IMG/VR virus record: IMGVR_UViG_3300010354_000229
Span: 1-37,868 of that record
Direction: 5' to 3' (one strand)
Origin: a virus
Length of the DNA stretch: 37,868 nucleotides
The translations under genes were made by a program, and so were the position numbers. The stretch's first letter is position 1. Every line of letters starts with the position of its first letter. Below, piece after piece: positions 16,281 to 26,464 of this stretch. The notes beneath the pieces were generated by a model. It was not told where the DNA came from. It worked only from the letters and a program-made list of their open reading frames with translations, and searched no databases.

Positions 16281-18533
16281 ATGGCAATTTCACCACTAAC
16301 AGGATCTTCAAGTTTTTATGATTGGTATGTGAAAACCAATGATGAAATCATAGCACAATTGAATGCTATGACAATTTATGGTGCTACAAGTGGTGATGGC
16401 GTTCGAATGGATGTTAATGGCAGTGGTATATTAACTGGAACTATAGGTGGTACATCTGGAAATATAAAATCTGGATTGACCTTTAGCGGAAAGGTTGACT
16501 TCACTGGAGAGGCAGTAGTACCAAATATATCATTTAAGATATATGGAATAACATCTGGATCTTCTGGATATACATTTGGTTCAGTTATAAGAACAAACGG
16601 AATAAACGGATATACATTAGCATGTGCAGATAATCCAGACAATGCAGAATCGTTGGCGGTTATCTCTGCGATGAATTCAACATATTCTGTTGCATCTATG
16701 CTAGGAAAAATAACTGGCAATTTTAATACTGTTGCTGGTGGAACTCTTTTTTCTGGTTGCATTTACTTTTTAGATCCAACAAATCCAGGAAAAATAACAA
16801 CAACAGAACCAGTAACAGTTGGACAAGTCTCAAAACCAGTCATAATGGGATTGAGTGGTGATACTGGAATAATACTACAATACAGAGGTAATTACTTAAA
16901 CGGAACTTCCACTTTAGGTCTTTCGGGAAACAATCGAATTTATGTAATTTTACCTTCCTCATCATCATCAAATGGATTTACACCTGGTGCATTTGTTTCC
17001 TACTTACCTAATGTTGGTACAAAAGATGCTTTGTTTGATGCATATCTAGTGGGAACTGGCAGAACTGCTTATGATGGTTGGTTTGTCAGTCAATCGTCAT
17101 CTTCTACAGTTACATCGCCATTACCATTTGAAGAAGATTTTGTTGTTGGAATGATTGAAACTTCAATGAATTATGGATCAGATAAATTATATCAGGTTGT
17201 AACCAGAGGAGCATCTGAAATTGTTCCAACCAGTATTACGCCATCAGTTTATGGTTGGTGGACATTAAATGGAGTTACACTCCCACAACTAACACAATCA
17301 TCAAACAATATTGAAGAAAATAATCCTTATGAAAGATTATATGTTGGTTATAACTATAACAACACATCATTTGTTGTAGACATAAAACCACAAATAAGAA
17401 GTATATCTAGCAATAGATCAACAACAATTTCAACCAGTGCTCAAAATATTTCCACATTCAACAATGAAACATTTAATGGAGATTATAGCATTTGGCAAAG
17501 ATCAACTGGAAGAGATTCACAGTATACTTCAAATGTTTCAAAAGTATATTTTGCAGATCAATGGGTCAGAAGAACTTCTAGAACTTCATTAGTTTCTCAA
17601 TATTTACAAAGACAATCATTTAGTAAAACACAAACAACAGTTGAAGGTTCTCCACAATATTATGTTGATGTCAAATGCGTAGTTGATCCATCATCAATAT
17701 GGTTTGATGGACATCACTCAGTTGGTCACATATTACCAAATATAGAAGCATTGAATAATTCAGATATAACTGTAAGTTTCTACGCAAAGTGTTCACATTC
17801 TAACTATTCATTTAATGTTTACCTAGCAAGATACAATGGATCTACACTTGTAAGCAAAACAACAATAGGAACAGTCAATCCAACAACAAGTTGGGACAAG
17901 TATGTTATTAATTATACAGTTCCTGCGTTATCTGCTGGATCTTATTCTGATGATTATGTTGAGATTGGATTTGATATAGAACCAACAGTAAAAACTGCAT
18001 TTGATGCAAGTGTCTCTCTTGGTACAAATCTGTTTATGAGTTTTGCATCTCTATGTGTATATAATGGAACATATCTAAATCCAAAACATCTATTTGATTC
18101 CGACGAATCAAAAGCACTAAAAGCAAATAAATATTATTACACAACATACACAGGGTCACAGATAGAAGGTTCAGCAACACTTGCAACAAATGGTGGACCA
18201 GCACTCAATGCTCATGATATAACTTATGTTCCAAATTCAAATTATTCTTTAATTAAATTACCAGTTCGAATGCGAAAAACACCAACGATAACAACTTATT
18301 CTCCAGTAACTGGTGCTTTAAATGATGCGTTCAATGTTAGTGCTGGATTAGACTTAAGACAAACATCTGGAACTATTGGATATGACAGAAAAACAAGAAT
18401 TGCTCCCCTAAATTTAACAACAATTAGTTCAACATCAGATGAAACTAATGTTAAATTAACACTAGTAAATGGTATTGTTCCTTATGATGTAGTTAGTTGT
18501 CATGTAATAGCAGATGCGTCATATCCACTATAA
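16281..18533 (+). CDS. Tail fibre protein with carbohydrate-binding-like module
   Basis: 750 residues, preceded by CGGAG. Residues about 1-100 form an attachment and shaft-like part rich in Gly, Ser and Thr. Residues about 100-220 (GYTLACADNPDNAESLAVI, IYFLDPTNPGKI) form a module shared with the next gene. From residue 398 begins FNGDYSIWQRSTG, the hallmark opening of a phage fibre module, followed by YFADQWVRR and a jelly-roll-like region (ITVSFYAKCSHSNYSFNVYL) similar to carbohydrate-binding modules. The C-terminus is beta-rich and ends ASYPL. These features point to a receptor-binding fibre recognising host surface glycans. T4 gp10-gp12 positions correspond to this region, but the sequence is not like T4. 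Confidence 0.7.
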   Translation: MAISPLTGSSSFYDWYVKTNDEIIAQLNAMTIYGATSGDGVRMDVNGSGILTGTIGGTSGNIKSGLTFSGKVDFTGEAVVPNISFKIYGITSGSSGYTFGSVIRTNGINGYTLACADNPDNAESLAVISAMNSTYSVASMLGKITGNFNTVAGGTLFSGCIYFLDPTNPGKITTTEPVTVGQVSKPVIMGLSGDTGIILQYRGNYLNGTSTLGLSGNNRIYVILPSSSSSNGFTPGAFVSYLPNVGTKDALFDAYLVGTGRTAYDGWFVSQSSSSTVTSPLPFEEDFVVGMIETSMNYGSDKLYQVVTRGASEIVPTSITPSVYGWWTLNGVTLPQLTQSSNNIEENNPYERLYVGYNYNNTSFVVDIKPQIRSISSNRSTTISTSAQNISTFNNETFNGDYSIWQRSTGRDSQYTSNVSKVYFADQWVRRTSRTSLVSQYLQRQSFSKTQTTVEGSPQYYVDVKCVVDPSSIWFDGHHSVGHILPNIEALNNSDITVSFYAKCSHSNYSFNVYLARYNGSTLVSKTTIGTVNPTTSWDKYVINYTVPALSAGSYSDDYVEIGFDIEPTVKTAFDASVSLGTNLFMSFASLCVYNGTYLNPKHLFDSDESKALKANKYYYTTYTGSQIEGSATLATNGGPALNAHDITYVPNSNYSLIKLPVRMRKTPTITTYSPVTGALNDAFNVSAGLDLRQTSGTIGYDRKTRIAPLNLTTISSTSDETNVKLTLVNGIVPYDVVSCHVIADASYPL

Positions 18534-18544
18534 AGAGGTAAAAA

Positions 18545-19957
18545 ATGCCCAGTTGCAGTAACAGTTCAAATATATCATCAGCAATCAATTCATTAAACAT
18601 TACACAAGGGTCCGCTGGGTCTAGATTTTTTGTTCAAATTGATAGAGTCATAGGACTTACTGCTGGTGATGTAATTCGTTGGGACGTTCCAACGAATGGT
18701 TATACAGCATCAAAAGCAGACACTCCAGAAAATTCAGAAGTATTTGGAGTAATAGAATCATACAATCCAACTACTCAAAAATTTAATGTAGTTATGGGTG
18801 GTTCCGTGGATTTATCCGCATCTGCTCTTGCAGTCATTTCATCAAGTCCAACAGGTGGTGGTGGTGGAAATGATATTTATTTTTTAAGTGGTGTAACTGC
18901 TGGCAAATTACAAAACTTAGCACCAGATGATGTTACTCATATTATAAAACCAGTGTATCAAGTTGCACCCCATGGCACATACAGTGGAACTATTGTAAAT
19001 TATTCTGGATATAGACTTGGTGGCGAGGTTCAGGGTGGTCTTGACACAATCAGTGCTTTGTCAAAATTAGGATCAGTTCAACTTGTATTTGAAACCTATG
19101 AATATATGCCCCAAGAAGAACAATTGCTGAAAAGTTTTGGATTTGCATATAATGGAACTGGGGTTACTCCCATGTTTACTCTAAATCCAACTACAATTTA
19201 TGATTGGAAGTTAGAACATATTAGTTTAACAGACCCAACTCTAGTAAGATATGTAGATTTTAAAGATTTTTGTGATCGCGTAATGCCAACAATGAATGGT
19301 GGATGGGTTGAAAGAGTAAAAATTGATGCAGGATATAATGTTACAAGAGCAAATGTTCTTGGTAGAGCAGTACAGCAATTAAACCATGCATCATATGATG
19401 ATTCGATTATAAGTACATCTTGGTATGGTCAAGTTTTAGATTATGATCCAGATACAAGATATTTATTTATTCTAAGACCAGCATTTTTAAGTTCAGAATT
19501 AATAACAACAGTCATACCAACTTTAATTGCAGAGACAAACGTATCTTCAAATTCTGGAGCACTTTTAAATATAATGACTGGTGATGTTCAAAGTACAAAT
19601 TTTGGCACAGTTTTACAAACTGTAAAAATTTCTGAAACAAATACTAGTATTCAATTATTTGGGTTTGTGATTCCTTCTGTTACCTTTACATCAACAGGAA
19701 CTGGAACCCCAGAAGCATTTTATTTCCAAACCATATATGATCCATTTAATCAAAATGTTTACGAAACTACTGGAGTTTCACCAAAATTATACATGAGAAT
19801 CAAAAATAGAGGAATAAGTCTTGTTGTTCCAGATAATGTAACAGTAACTGAGTTATCATCAGATACGATTACTCTTGCAACACAAGATTTACAAACAATA
19901 ATAAACAATTTAACTGCAAGAATATCATGTTTAGAAAACGGTAGTGCCTGCCCATAA
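18545..19957 (+). CDS. Fibre or connector protein, paralogous module with the preceding fibre
   Basis: 470 residues, with AGAGG before ATG 18545. The N-terminal 30-160 residues mirror a module of the preceding protein: GYTASKADTPENSEVFGVI against GYTLACADNPDNAESLAVI, followed by IYFLSGVTAGKL against IYFLDPTNPGKI and a shared KPV...G...NY(R/S)G ending. A glycine run (GGGGG, about 109-113) forms a hinge. The remainder is unique, with aromatic and Thr-rich strands, and the C-terminus is a predicted short coiled coil (LATQDLQTIINNLTARISCLENG) that could trimerise. The role is likely a baseplate-distal connector or second fibre. Not recognised beyond that. Confidence 0.6.
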   Translation: MPSCSNSSNISSAINSLNITQGSAGSRFFVQIDRVIGLTAGDVIRWDVPTNGYTASKADTPENSEVFGVIESYNPTTQKFNVVMGGSVDLSASALAVISSSPTGGGGGNDIYFLSGVTAGKLQNLAPDDVTHIIKPVYQVAPHGTYSGTIVNYSGYRLGGEVQGGLDTISALSKLGSVQLVFETYEYMPQEEQLLKSFGFAYNGTGVTPMFTLNPTTIYDWKLEHISLTDPTLVRYVDFKDFCDRVMPTMNGGWVERVKIDAGYNVTRANVLGRAVQQLNHASYDDSIISTSWYGQVLDYDPDTRYLFILRPAFLSSELITTVIPTLIAETNVSSNSGALLNIMTGDVQSTNFGTVLQTVKISETNTSIQLFGFVIPSVTFTSTGTGTPEAFYFQTIYDPFNQNVYETTGVSPKLYMRIKNRGISLVVPDNVTVTELSSDTITLATQDLQTIINNLTARISCLENGSACP

Positions 19958-19969
19958 TGGAAGTAAAAA

Positions 19970-22900
19970 ATGATATACGGAAGTAGTCCACTTTTAGGTG
20001 TTAACACTGTTGGTATAACTGGCCCTACTGGACCAATAGGTCCAACAGGACCAGTTGGAAAAAGAGGTCCAACTGGTCCTGGTGCTACTGGATCTACAGG
20101 ACCGTCTATAACTGGAATGACACTAAACAGTCAGGGAAGAATAGCAAATCGATTTAGTGATAATATAATTTTTACTTCTGTTTCTGGAATAAAAGGCGAA
20201 ACTGGAAATTATTACATACCAGCAGATGCTGAACCACTTTCGACTCAGTTTAACATTGTTCACGGAGTATCATATTTTGAAGACGACGGCAATGGTGGTT
20301 TTCAAAACATAATCAGATTACGCGGATTTACTACGGCATCACCAGATGTTATTAGATTTAGTTTAAATGCACAAAATAATATTAATATTGATTATAGTAT
20401 TTTTAACTTAGCATATCTGGGAATATCAGGTGGTAGTTCTCCTCAATTAGCATATAATAAACCAGGCGACAAGCAATATGGTTTGACTGGAACAAACTAC
20501 GACACATCTATAAATTCAGTAAGCGCACAGATTGCAAATTATTCTGAAAAAATTGTTGTGGTAAATCCAACATATAAACCGTTTTCAACTGGTGGTGCTG
20601 TTGGGTTCTATTATTGGAATATAGATTGGGAACTTGGAAATATATTCAAGTTAAATTCATGGGCAAACGATCCAGGTGCTGCTGCATTAGATATTACAGC
20701 ACAACTGCTGAATATTCGTTCTCCTTCAAATGAATCTGTATCAAAAGGGTTGACTATAATTATTCCAAGTGGCATAACATCATCAAATAATTTTACTACA
20801 CTGTATGCTACAACTGATGATTTATCAATAGAACCAGATATAAATAATTTTGAAGAGGGTGTGTCGTGGCCTATAACTATACCACCATGCTTTACTGAAC
20901 ACATCGATGTGCTTAATCTAATTTCTGCTGGAGATGTATGGTATGCTTCATTTAGTCACTTAGGATACACATCTGGAGTTGCTGGTGATGTAGTTGGTGA
21001 TGTAAACAAAACGCCAACACTGATAAACATTGAAAATGTTAATTTTGATTGCGCAAGAGGAAATGCAATTACAGGTGTTTGCTGTCCAAGACAATGTGGT
21101 GTTACGGGATATGAAACCATAGAAGTTTTATGTGATGGTATTTTTTATATTGGTGTAACACTGGGTGGAACTTGTGATAACATTTGCAATCAACTTGGAG
21201 TTTGTTGTTTACAATTATCAGATCCGACAAATCCAATCTATAAAGCACCTGGATTTATTGCTCAATGTGAATGTGCAACGCTGGCAACAAACCAAGGTGC
21301 TCTTGATTACATATGGACACTAAAAGATGACAGCATATATTCAGTTGCAGATGTTAATTGCGAAAATGCATTTAACGATCTAGGATCTTGCTGTGACGGT
21401 CGTGGAAATTGCATACCAGATATATCAAGAGCAGATTGCATTTCGAGATCAGGATATTACCAAGGTGCTGGACTTGGTTGTGTTTCATCGAATAGTGTAA
21501 GACGATGTGTTGATGGAAATGGAGCGTGCTGCACACCATCACAAGAATTGTGTATAAATGGTTATACTGGATCAGAATGTATAGCAAACAATAATTTTTA
21601 CTTTGGGTATGGAACAAACTGTGTAGACTTTGATTGTACTAAATCTTGTTATCAAACACAAAGTGGTTTAGTTTTAACTCCTGGTTCTGAGTTTGCAGAT
21701 GGTATTGTGGTTGGTATATTTAATCCAAAGAATTCTATGTGCTATGGCAACACTGCATTCGGTGGAATTCCAACCTCACTACTTTCTGCTGGAAATTTAA
21801 CAACATCTACTGAAGTGTTTAATTTTTTAACTAATGGCGACGAAAGACAAGCAGAATTTTATAGCACAAAATACAATCAGAGTGGTTATGGATTTAATAG
21901 AACTTCCAATCACGCATGTGACAATGATTCTTGGATATTAATTGTTTCAAAGTATCCAGTGCTACTCAATGAAGATAGAACAAATATATTAACAACAGAA
22001 ATAACCGCAACATCATTAACAAACTTTACATGGAGTCATGGTGGTACTTATTTTGGTAACATAATGACAGACACAGGAGAAATTCCACAAAATAATGAAT
22101 CTGTACCACCATCTGATGGTGCATTTCCAGGTGACGCTACTCCAGATGAAGGATGGTATACCAGAAAATATTATGAATCTGAATTTATAAATGTTGGAGC
22201 AGATGGTCCTCTATATGGACCAATTCCCGCATTCCCAGCATCGTATTTTAAAAATATAGCAATTCCTGATGGGTTTGAACCTGGGGTATTAGGTATAAGT
22301 TATGACATGTTAACTGTCAAAGACAGACTTCAAGTTATATACCCAGCACCAATTGATCCAAATGCTGCATCTCCTAATATTATTTTTGATACAACCACAT
22401 ATGTCTCTGGCACTGGTCAATTCACATACAATCAATTAGACACAAATAAAACATCAGCAGATTGTGCAGCTTTGGGTTATGATTGCGATTGGAAACAAAT
22501 CAAAATTATATTATACAGAGATCCAGCAGATCAAAGCACAGTAACGTCAAATGCTCTAGTTTATTTTAGAGCAAACAAAACTAAATTTGATTATTATGGA
22601 AATGTATATTCATTCAACAATTGCTCAAATCAGTTTAATATTAATCCTGTTTGGAGAAGTGGGCATGGTCCATTTAGAGCAAGAACAACTTTAAATGGAA
22701 AGTGGAATTCAAACTGGGGTCTATACAACACAATAAGAATGATTTGTGCTGAGAGACATGCATATAATTTAGATTCTGGGTTTGATCCAATTTATTCTCA
22801 ATTCTATACATTTGGTGCAGGGTTTACGACAAATTACACAGCATGGAATTCTAGTCAACAAAGTTCCAGCGAGGCAATATCTGCATTTAATCAAATAAAA

Positions 22901-23395
22901 CTTTCCCAAACCGTGAACAACCCAGAGATGTCAAATTGGTATATTCCAAGTATTGATGAACTTTCATTCATTGCTGATAAAATTATTAATGAAAATTTAA
23001 ATGGGGTAATACAAGCAAGAGCTGGTATACCAATAGGAGATTCACGAATTGGAGCATCTGGATTGGTTTGGTCTTCAACTGGAACATTTAATGAAGGAAA
23101 TACAGCGGAGTATTGGCAACTAAATTCTATAAATGCATCAAATGATGTTTTAACATCCTATCCAGTAAAGCATGGAACTGAAGCATGGGGTCTTAAATTT
23201 GTGGATATTGTTAATGATTTAACAAATATCAAAGTAGGAAAATACAATAGATTGTCAAAAGCAGAAGTTCGTCCAGTTAGATTGGTAAGATGTGATGGAA
23301 ATTATTACACATCAACAAACAATCCAATAAAGTATTGGAGATTCTGGGGAATTCCTTCTTTGAGTATAGATAATATTATTAACGGACCACAATAA
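19970..23395 (+). CDS. Collagen-like, cysteine-rich adhesin with Lcl_C/DUF1566-type C-terminal domain (1)
   Basis: 1141 residues. Order: short N-terminus; collagen-like Gly-X-Y stretch (15-46, GPTGPIGPTGPVG); a beta domain (about 60-360); cysteine-rich repeats (369-562), where units of the type GxCC-x(n)-C-x(n)-C...G-x-C are seen four times, e.g. GSCCDGRGNCIPD and GACCTPSQELC; then a C-terminal half with an Lcl_C/DUF1566-like domain showing FADGIVVGIFNPKN at its start, WYIPSIDEL at 990, VWSSTGTF and VRPVR at 1100-1104. This domain ends the Legionella collagen-like adhesin and belongs to a C-type-lectin-like superfold. The protein is probably a trimeric host-binding fibre. Start ATG 19970 has only a weak ribosome binding site (GGAAG). 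Confidence 0.75.
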   Translation: MIYGSSPLLGVNTVGITGPTGPIGPTGPVGKRGPTGPGATGSTGPSITGMTLNSQGRIANRFSDNIIFTSVSGIKGETGNYYIPADAEPLSTQFNIVHGVSYFEDDGNGGFQNIIRLRGFTTASPDVIRFSLNAQNNINIDYSIFNLAYLGISGGSSPQLAYNKPGDKQYGLTGTNYDTSINSVSAQIANYSEKIVVVNPTYKPFSTGGAVGFYYWNIDWELGNIFKLNSWANDPGAAALDITAQLLNIRSPSNESVSKGLTIIIPSGITSSNNFTTLYATTDDLSIEPDINNFEEGVSWPITIPPCFTEHIDVLNLISAGDVWYASFSHLGYTSGVAGDVVGDVNKTPTLINIENVNFDCARGNAITGVCCPRQCGVTGYETIEVLCDGIFYIGVTLGGTCDNICNQLGVCCLQLSDPTNPIYKAPGFIAQCECATLATNQGALDYIWTLKDDSIYSVADVNCENAFNDLGSCCDGRGNCIPDISRADCISRSGYYQGAGLGCVSSNSVRRCVDGNGACCTPSQELCINGYTGSECIANNNFYFGYGTNCVDFDCTKSCYQTQSGLVLTPGSEFADGIVVGIFNPKNSMCYGNTAFGGIPTSLLSAGNLTTSTEVFNFLTNGDERQAEFYSTKYNQSGYGFNRTSNHACDNDSWILIVSKYPVLLNEDRTNILTTEITATSLTNFTWSHGGTYFGNIMTDTGEIPQNNESVPPSDGAFPGDATPDEGWYTRKYYESEFINVGADGPLYGPIPAFPASYFKNIAIPDGFEPGVLGISYDMLTVKDRLQVIYPAPIDPNAASPNIIFDTTTYVSGTGQFTYNQLDTNKTSADCAALGYDCDWKQIKIILYRDPADQSTVTSNALVYFRANKTKFDYYGNVYSFNNCSNQFNINPVWRSGHGPFRARTTLNGKWNSNWGLYNTIRMICAERHAYNLDSGFDPIYSQFYTFGAGFTTNYTAWNSSQQSSSEAISAFNQIKLSQTVNNPEMSNWYIPSIDELSFIADKIINENLNGVIQARAGIPIGDSRIGASGLVWSSTGTFNEGNTAEYWQLNSINASNDVLTSYPVKHGTEAWGLKFVDIVNDLTNIKVGKYNRLSKAEVRPVRLVRCDGNYYTSTNNPIKYWRFWGIPSLSIDNIINGPQ

Positions 23396-23397
23396 TT

Positions 23398-26300
23398 ATG
23401 AGTTCATCCAGAATTTTTTACCAACCCAAAGGAAGATCAAAACTTGCAGTTGGACCAACAGGTCCAACTGGACCAACAGGTCCAACTGGACCAAATGGTT
23501 TCACTGGACCAGGATATACTGGTCCGACAGGTAGTGGTATAACAGGAATTACTGGAAATAACGGAGCATTGTCTACTTCAATTTATTTTTATGGAAATAA
23601 TTTAACTTTTCCATTTATCAATGTAATAGGAAATGCAGGAACAAGTGCAAATTCATTTCAAACATTTGCAGTCAAATCATCAGGAATTGATAATGAAAAT
23701 TTATCAATAAGATTAGTAGATTTTGATTATAACGAATTTTTTGCAAATACCTTTGTTGACTTTAGACGAATAAACTTATCATCAAATGCTTTAAGTTTTG
23801 TTGGAAGTGTCAATAACAATAACTTTAGCATGTTTGGTGCTACAGTTTCTAATTTATTTCCACTAGGAAACACTGGTGAACTCCTATATTTAATAGGGTC
23901 AACAGCAGCAAGAGGTGCAAAAGATACAAAATGGAATCCACAAAGTTCACAAATGTACATAAACTTTGTGACTTTCAAAGAACCCCTTTTTCAAAATAAA
24001 AATTATCAAACAGTAAGAGGATCAAGCGGTGGATTTGAGTTTGCTCCCTATTTAAACTACGCACAGCACCCAACTTCATTTATTTTTTATGATTCATATG
24101 AAGGTGGATTAACTTTTGGTATTGGTAGTTTTGCAACTAAATTTGATCCAGAATTTGTAGCAAATGAAAATGATGTTTATGAATTAGATCCAAATAATAC
24201 CACTGTTACAAACATACCAAATAAAATTAATTTGTCTATGTATTTTGGAATGACTGGTGGTTCTCTTGTCAATCAAATTAATTTTATGAGTTTGTCTGGG
24301 TATACTGCAAAAGACAAATTTACACCTCAAAACTTTACAAGAGAGAAAATTGGATCTTGCTGTTTTTGTGAAAAAGAAACTAGCGATAAGATGTGTTTAG
24401 ATTATGTTTCTGAGGAATATTGCAATTCTATATTTGGAAATTTTAGCACAACTGCATGTCTTCAAAGAAATACATCAAGTGATTGTTATTTTGAAGGCAC
24501 TTGCTGTGTATATGATTCAGAACTCCAAACAACAAAATGCTTAAACACAACAGAAGCAAAATGCAACAAATATGGAGGATTATTTACAGTTGGAAAAGTT
24601 TGCAATGTATGGACAAGCGAATCTGACTATTTTGAATGTCCTACTAATTTTTGCACAGGATTTCAGATTGGAAAGTGTTGTGTAAAAGGAAGATGCTATA
24701 CGCTCAGAGAATATGAATGCAACGAAATACAAAGTGCTTTATTTTTCCCAGGACAAGGTTGTTCTGGTGAATTAACAGATCCTGTTTGTTGTTACGCAAA
24801 TAATTTTCTAGGAGCATGTTGCAAACCTGGAAATGTTTGCGAAGATGGCGTAAGACCACAAGATTGTACTGGCACATTTATGGGATTTGGGACTGATTGT
24901 GCAACTGTAAATTGTTGTGGCAACACATATCAATTGGATTACTTTACAGGCAATGAAGCAGTATCTTGCAAAGCACTAGGACCATCTCAAATAGTAAATT
25001 GTTTAAACATTGGAGATAAAATTGGTGGTGGTTATTTTGCTGGATTTATTGGTATGCCAAATCCATGTTCTTTCTATTCAACGCCACAAACTGCTTTTGG
25101 TGAACCACTTGAATGTATGATAAGTCCTAGAGGAAATGTAATATCAGATAGAAAATGGAGATGTCAAACTTGCAAAGGCAATGTTGCTGGAACAAATAAT
25201 GGCGGAATTGAATATTTTGCAAGAACATATCCAGAGACTTTACCAGTTCAATCATTACAATCAAAATGTTTGTTAAAAACAGGTGTTCCTTTTGTACAGC
25301 AAGTATATACACTAGATAATATCACATGGCCAGATGCAAGAATGTTTACTGGCAATCCACAATACATTCAAGAGAATGGAACATTTTCTTATAGTTTAGT
25401 CGATACTGGTATTGCCGTAGAATACATGGAATCTACTAATAATTTGTACAAATACTTAGCAACTAATGTTTATGGTGCAAATAAAATTCATATAATGTGG
25501 GCATTGATTGTTGCACCAGAAGATGTGGAAATAGAAGGAAACAAAAAATTGAGATGGGGAATGTCAGAAGGAAGACATATTCCAGATGCCCAAGGAAACC
25601 CTGTTGAAATTTTAATAGAGGAAGTAACAACATATCCAGTTGATGGTTTACTAAACACAAGAATTTATGACAAATCATCAACTCAAAACCCACAAAGATG
25701 GTTTAGAGATTTAGATTCTGATGGAATTGATGAAGGGGCATATACTAGATTCTCATTTGGTTCTAGAAAATATTGGAATGCATCTGTGGATAAAACATCA
25801 ATAACCACTGATATTAATAAATTCAAAACAGAATATACCAAAATATGGGAAGATAATAATCCTTTAGATTCTGCTATTCGTTCTATATCAAATATAAACG
25901 ATTCAAATCTTTATGGTTATAATGATTGGTATATCCCAAGCATAACTGAACTAAATTATATCTACAATTCTTCTACTGAATTAAATTCAGCAATGTTGAT
26001 TGATGGGTCAAGACCAATGACACAATCAGAATATTGGAGTTCCACAAGTGTTTGTAGACTAACTTCGTGGGATCCAATAAATCATTTAAATAAAGACTCG
26101 TACAGAGTTGAACAATTAAATTCAACATTAGAACCATCACTTGCTATTAAAAGATTAAAAAGCACAGATCAACCTTTCAACCTGACAGAAGATGATGCCT
26201 ACAAGTTCACAATGTCGGTTTGTAATGGTCAAAAAATGTTAACACAAGTATTCAATACAAACGTTATTGAAAATCAAGGAAAAATGTTAAGTAGAATGAG

Positions 26301-26463
26301 AAATGAAAAAACCGCATCATTAAGACCTGTCAGAAGAATACCAATACTGGTAACATGTAATGGGTTCTACTATTCTGAAACTATTATGAATGGTTCATAC
26401 TATAGCGATGAAACAAATAAATGCGCATCATGCATAGATATAATTGAAGGAATGTGTTCATAA
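23398..26463 (+). CDS. Collagen-like, cysteine-rich adhesin with Lcl_C/DUF1566-type C-terminal domain (2)
   Basis: 1021 residues, starting two bases after the preceding paralogue. Collagen-like stretch at 19-56, with four consecutive GPT triplets near its start; beta domain to about 310; cysteine-rich block 319-508 with units GSCCFCEKE, GTCCVYDSE, GKCCVKGRC and GACCKPGNVC; and a C-terminal Lcl_C/DUF1566-like domain starting at KIGGGYFAGFIG and containing WYIPSITELNYIY at 844, YWSST at 879 and LRPVRR near 975. The best-preserved lectin-like domain of the three in this window. It is likely a host-binding fibre; whether it assembles with its neighbours as a heterotrimer or replaces them is unknown. 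No strong ribosome binding site is visible, so coupling to the gene before is likely. Confidence 0.75.
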   Translation: MSSSRIFYQPKGRSKLAVGPTGPTGPTGPTGPNGFTGPGYTGPTGSGITGITGNNGALSTSIYFYGNNLTFPFINVIGNAGTSANSFQTFAVKSSGIDNENLSIRLVDFDYNEFFANTFVDFRRINLSSNALSFVGSVNNNNFSMFGATVSNLFPLGNTGELLYLIGSTAARGAKDTKWNPQSSQMYINFVTFKEPLFQNKNYQTVRGSSGGFEFAPYLNYAQHPTSFIFYDSYEGGLTFGIGSFATKFDPEFVANENDVYELDPNNTTVTNIPNKINLSMYFGMTGGSLVNQINFMSLSGYTAKDKFTPQNFTREKIGSCCFCEKETSDKMCLDYVSEEYCNSIFGNFSTTACLQRNTSSDCYFEGTCCVYDSELQTTKCLNTTEAKCNKYGGLFTVGKVCNVWTSESDYFECPTNFCTGFQIGKCCVKGRCYTLREYECNEIQSALFFPGQGCSGELTDPVCCYANNFLGACCKPGNVCEDGVRPQDCTGTFMGFGTDCATVNCCGNTYQLDYFTGNEAVSCKALGPSQIVNCLNIGDKIGGGYFAGFIGMPNPCSFYSTPQTAFGEPLECMISPRGNVISDRKWRCQTCKGNVAGTNNGGIEYFARTYPETLPVQSLQSKCLLKTGVPFVQQVYTLDNITWPDARMFTGNPQYIQENGTFSYSLVDTGIAVEYMESTNNLYKYLATNVYGANKIHIMWALIVAPEDVEIEGNKKLRWGMSEGRHIPDAQGNPVEILIEEVTTYPVDGLLNTRIYDKSSTQNPQRWFRDLDSDGIDEGAYTRFSFGSRKYWNASVDKTSITTDINKFKTEYTKIWEDNNPLDSAIRSISNINDSNLYGYNDWYIPSITELNYIYNSSTELNSAMLIDGSRPMTQSEYWSSTSVCRLTSWDPINHLNKDSYRVEQLNSTLEPSLAIKRLKSTDQPFNLTEDDAYKFTMSVCNGQKMLTQVFNTNVIENQGKMLSRMRNEKTASLRPVRRIPILVTCNGFYYSETIMNGSYYSDETNKCASCIDIIEGMCS
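23452..23496 (+). repeat. 18-bp tandem repeat encoding Gly-Pro-Thr
   Basis: Units GGACCAACAGGTCCAACT occur twice in tandem (23452-23487), followed by a partial third copy. The exact 18-bp period means recombination or slippage can change the repeat number in steps of six residues without shifting the frame. Confidence 0.85.
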
Positions 26464-26464
26464 T

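Noticed and set aside
20839-20848. TATAAATA inside the first adhesin gene
   Set aside because: It lies deep inside coding sequence with no downstream gene start nearby; chance in AT-rich DNA.
26444-26464. TTG start giving adhesin 3 seven extra residues
   Set aside because: It lies inside the previous gene; ATG 26465 gives the same MSSS beginning as the neighbouring paralogue.
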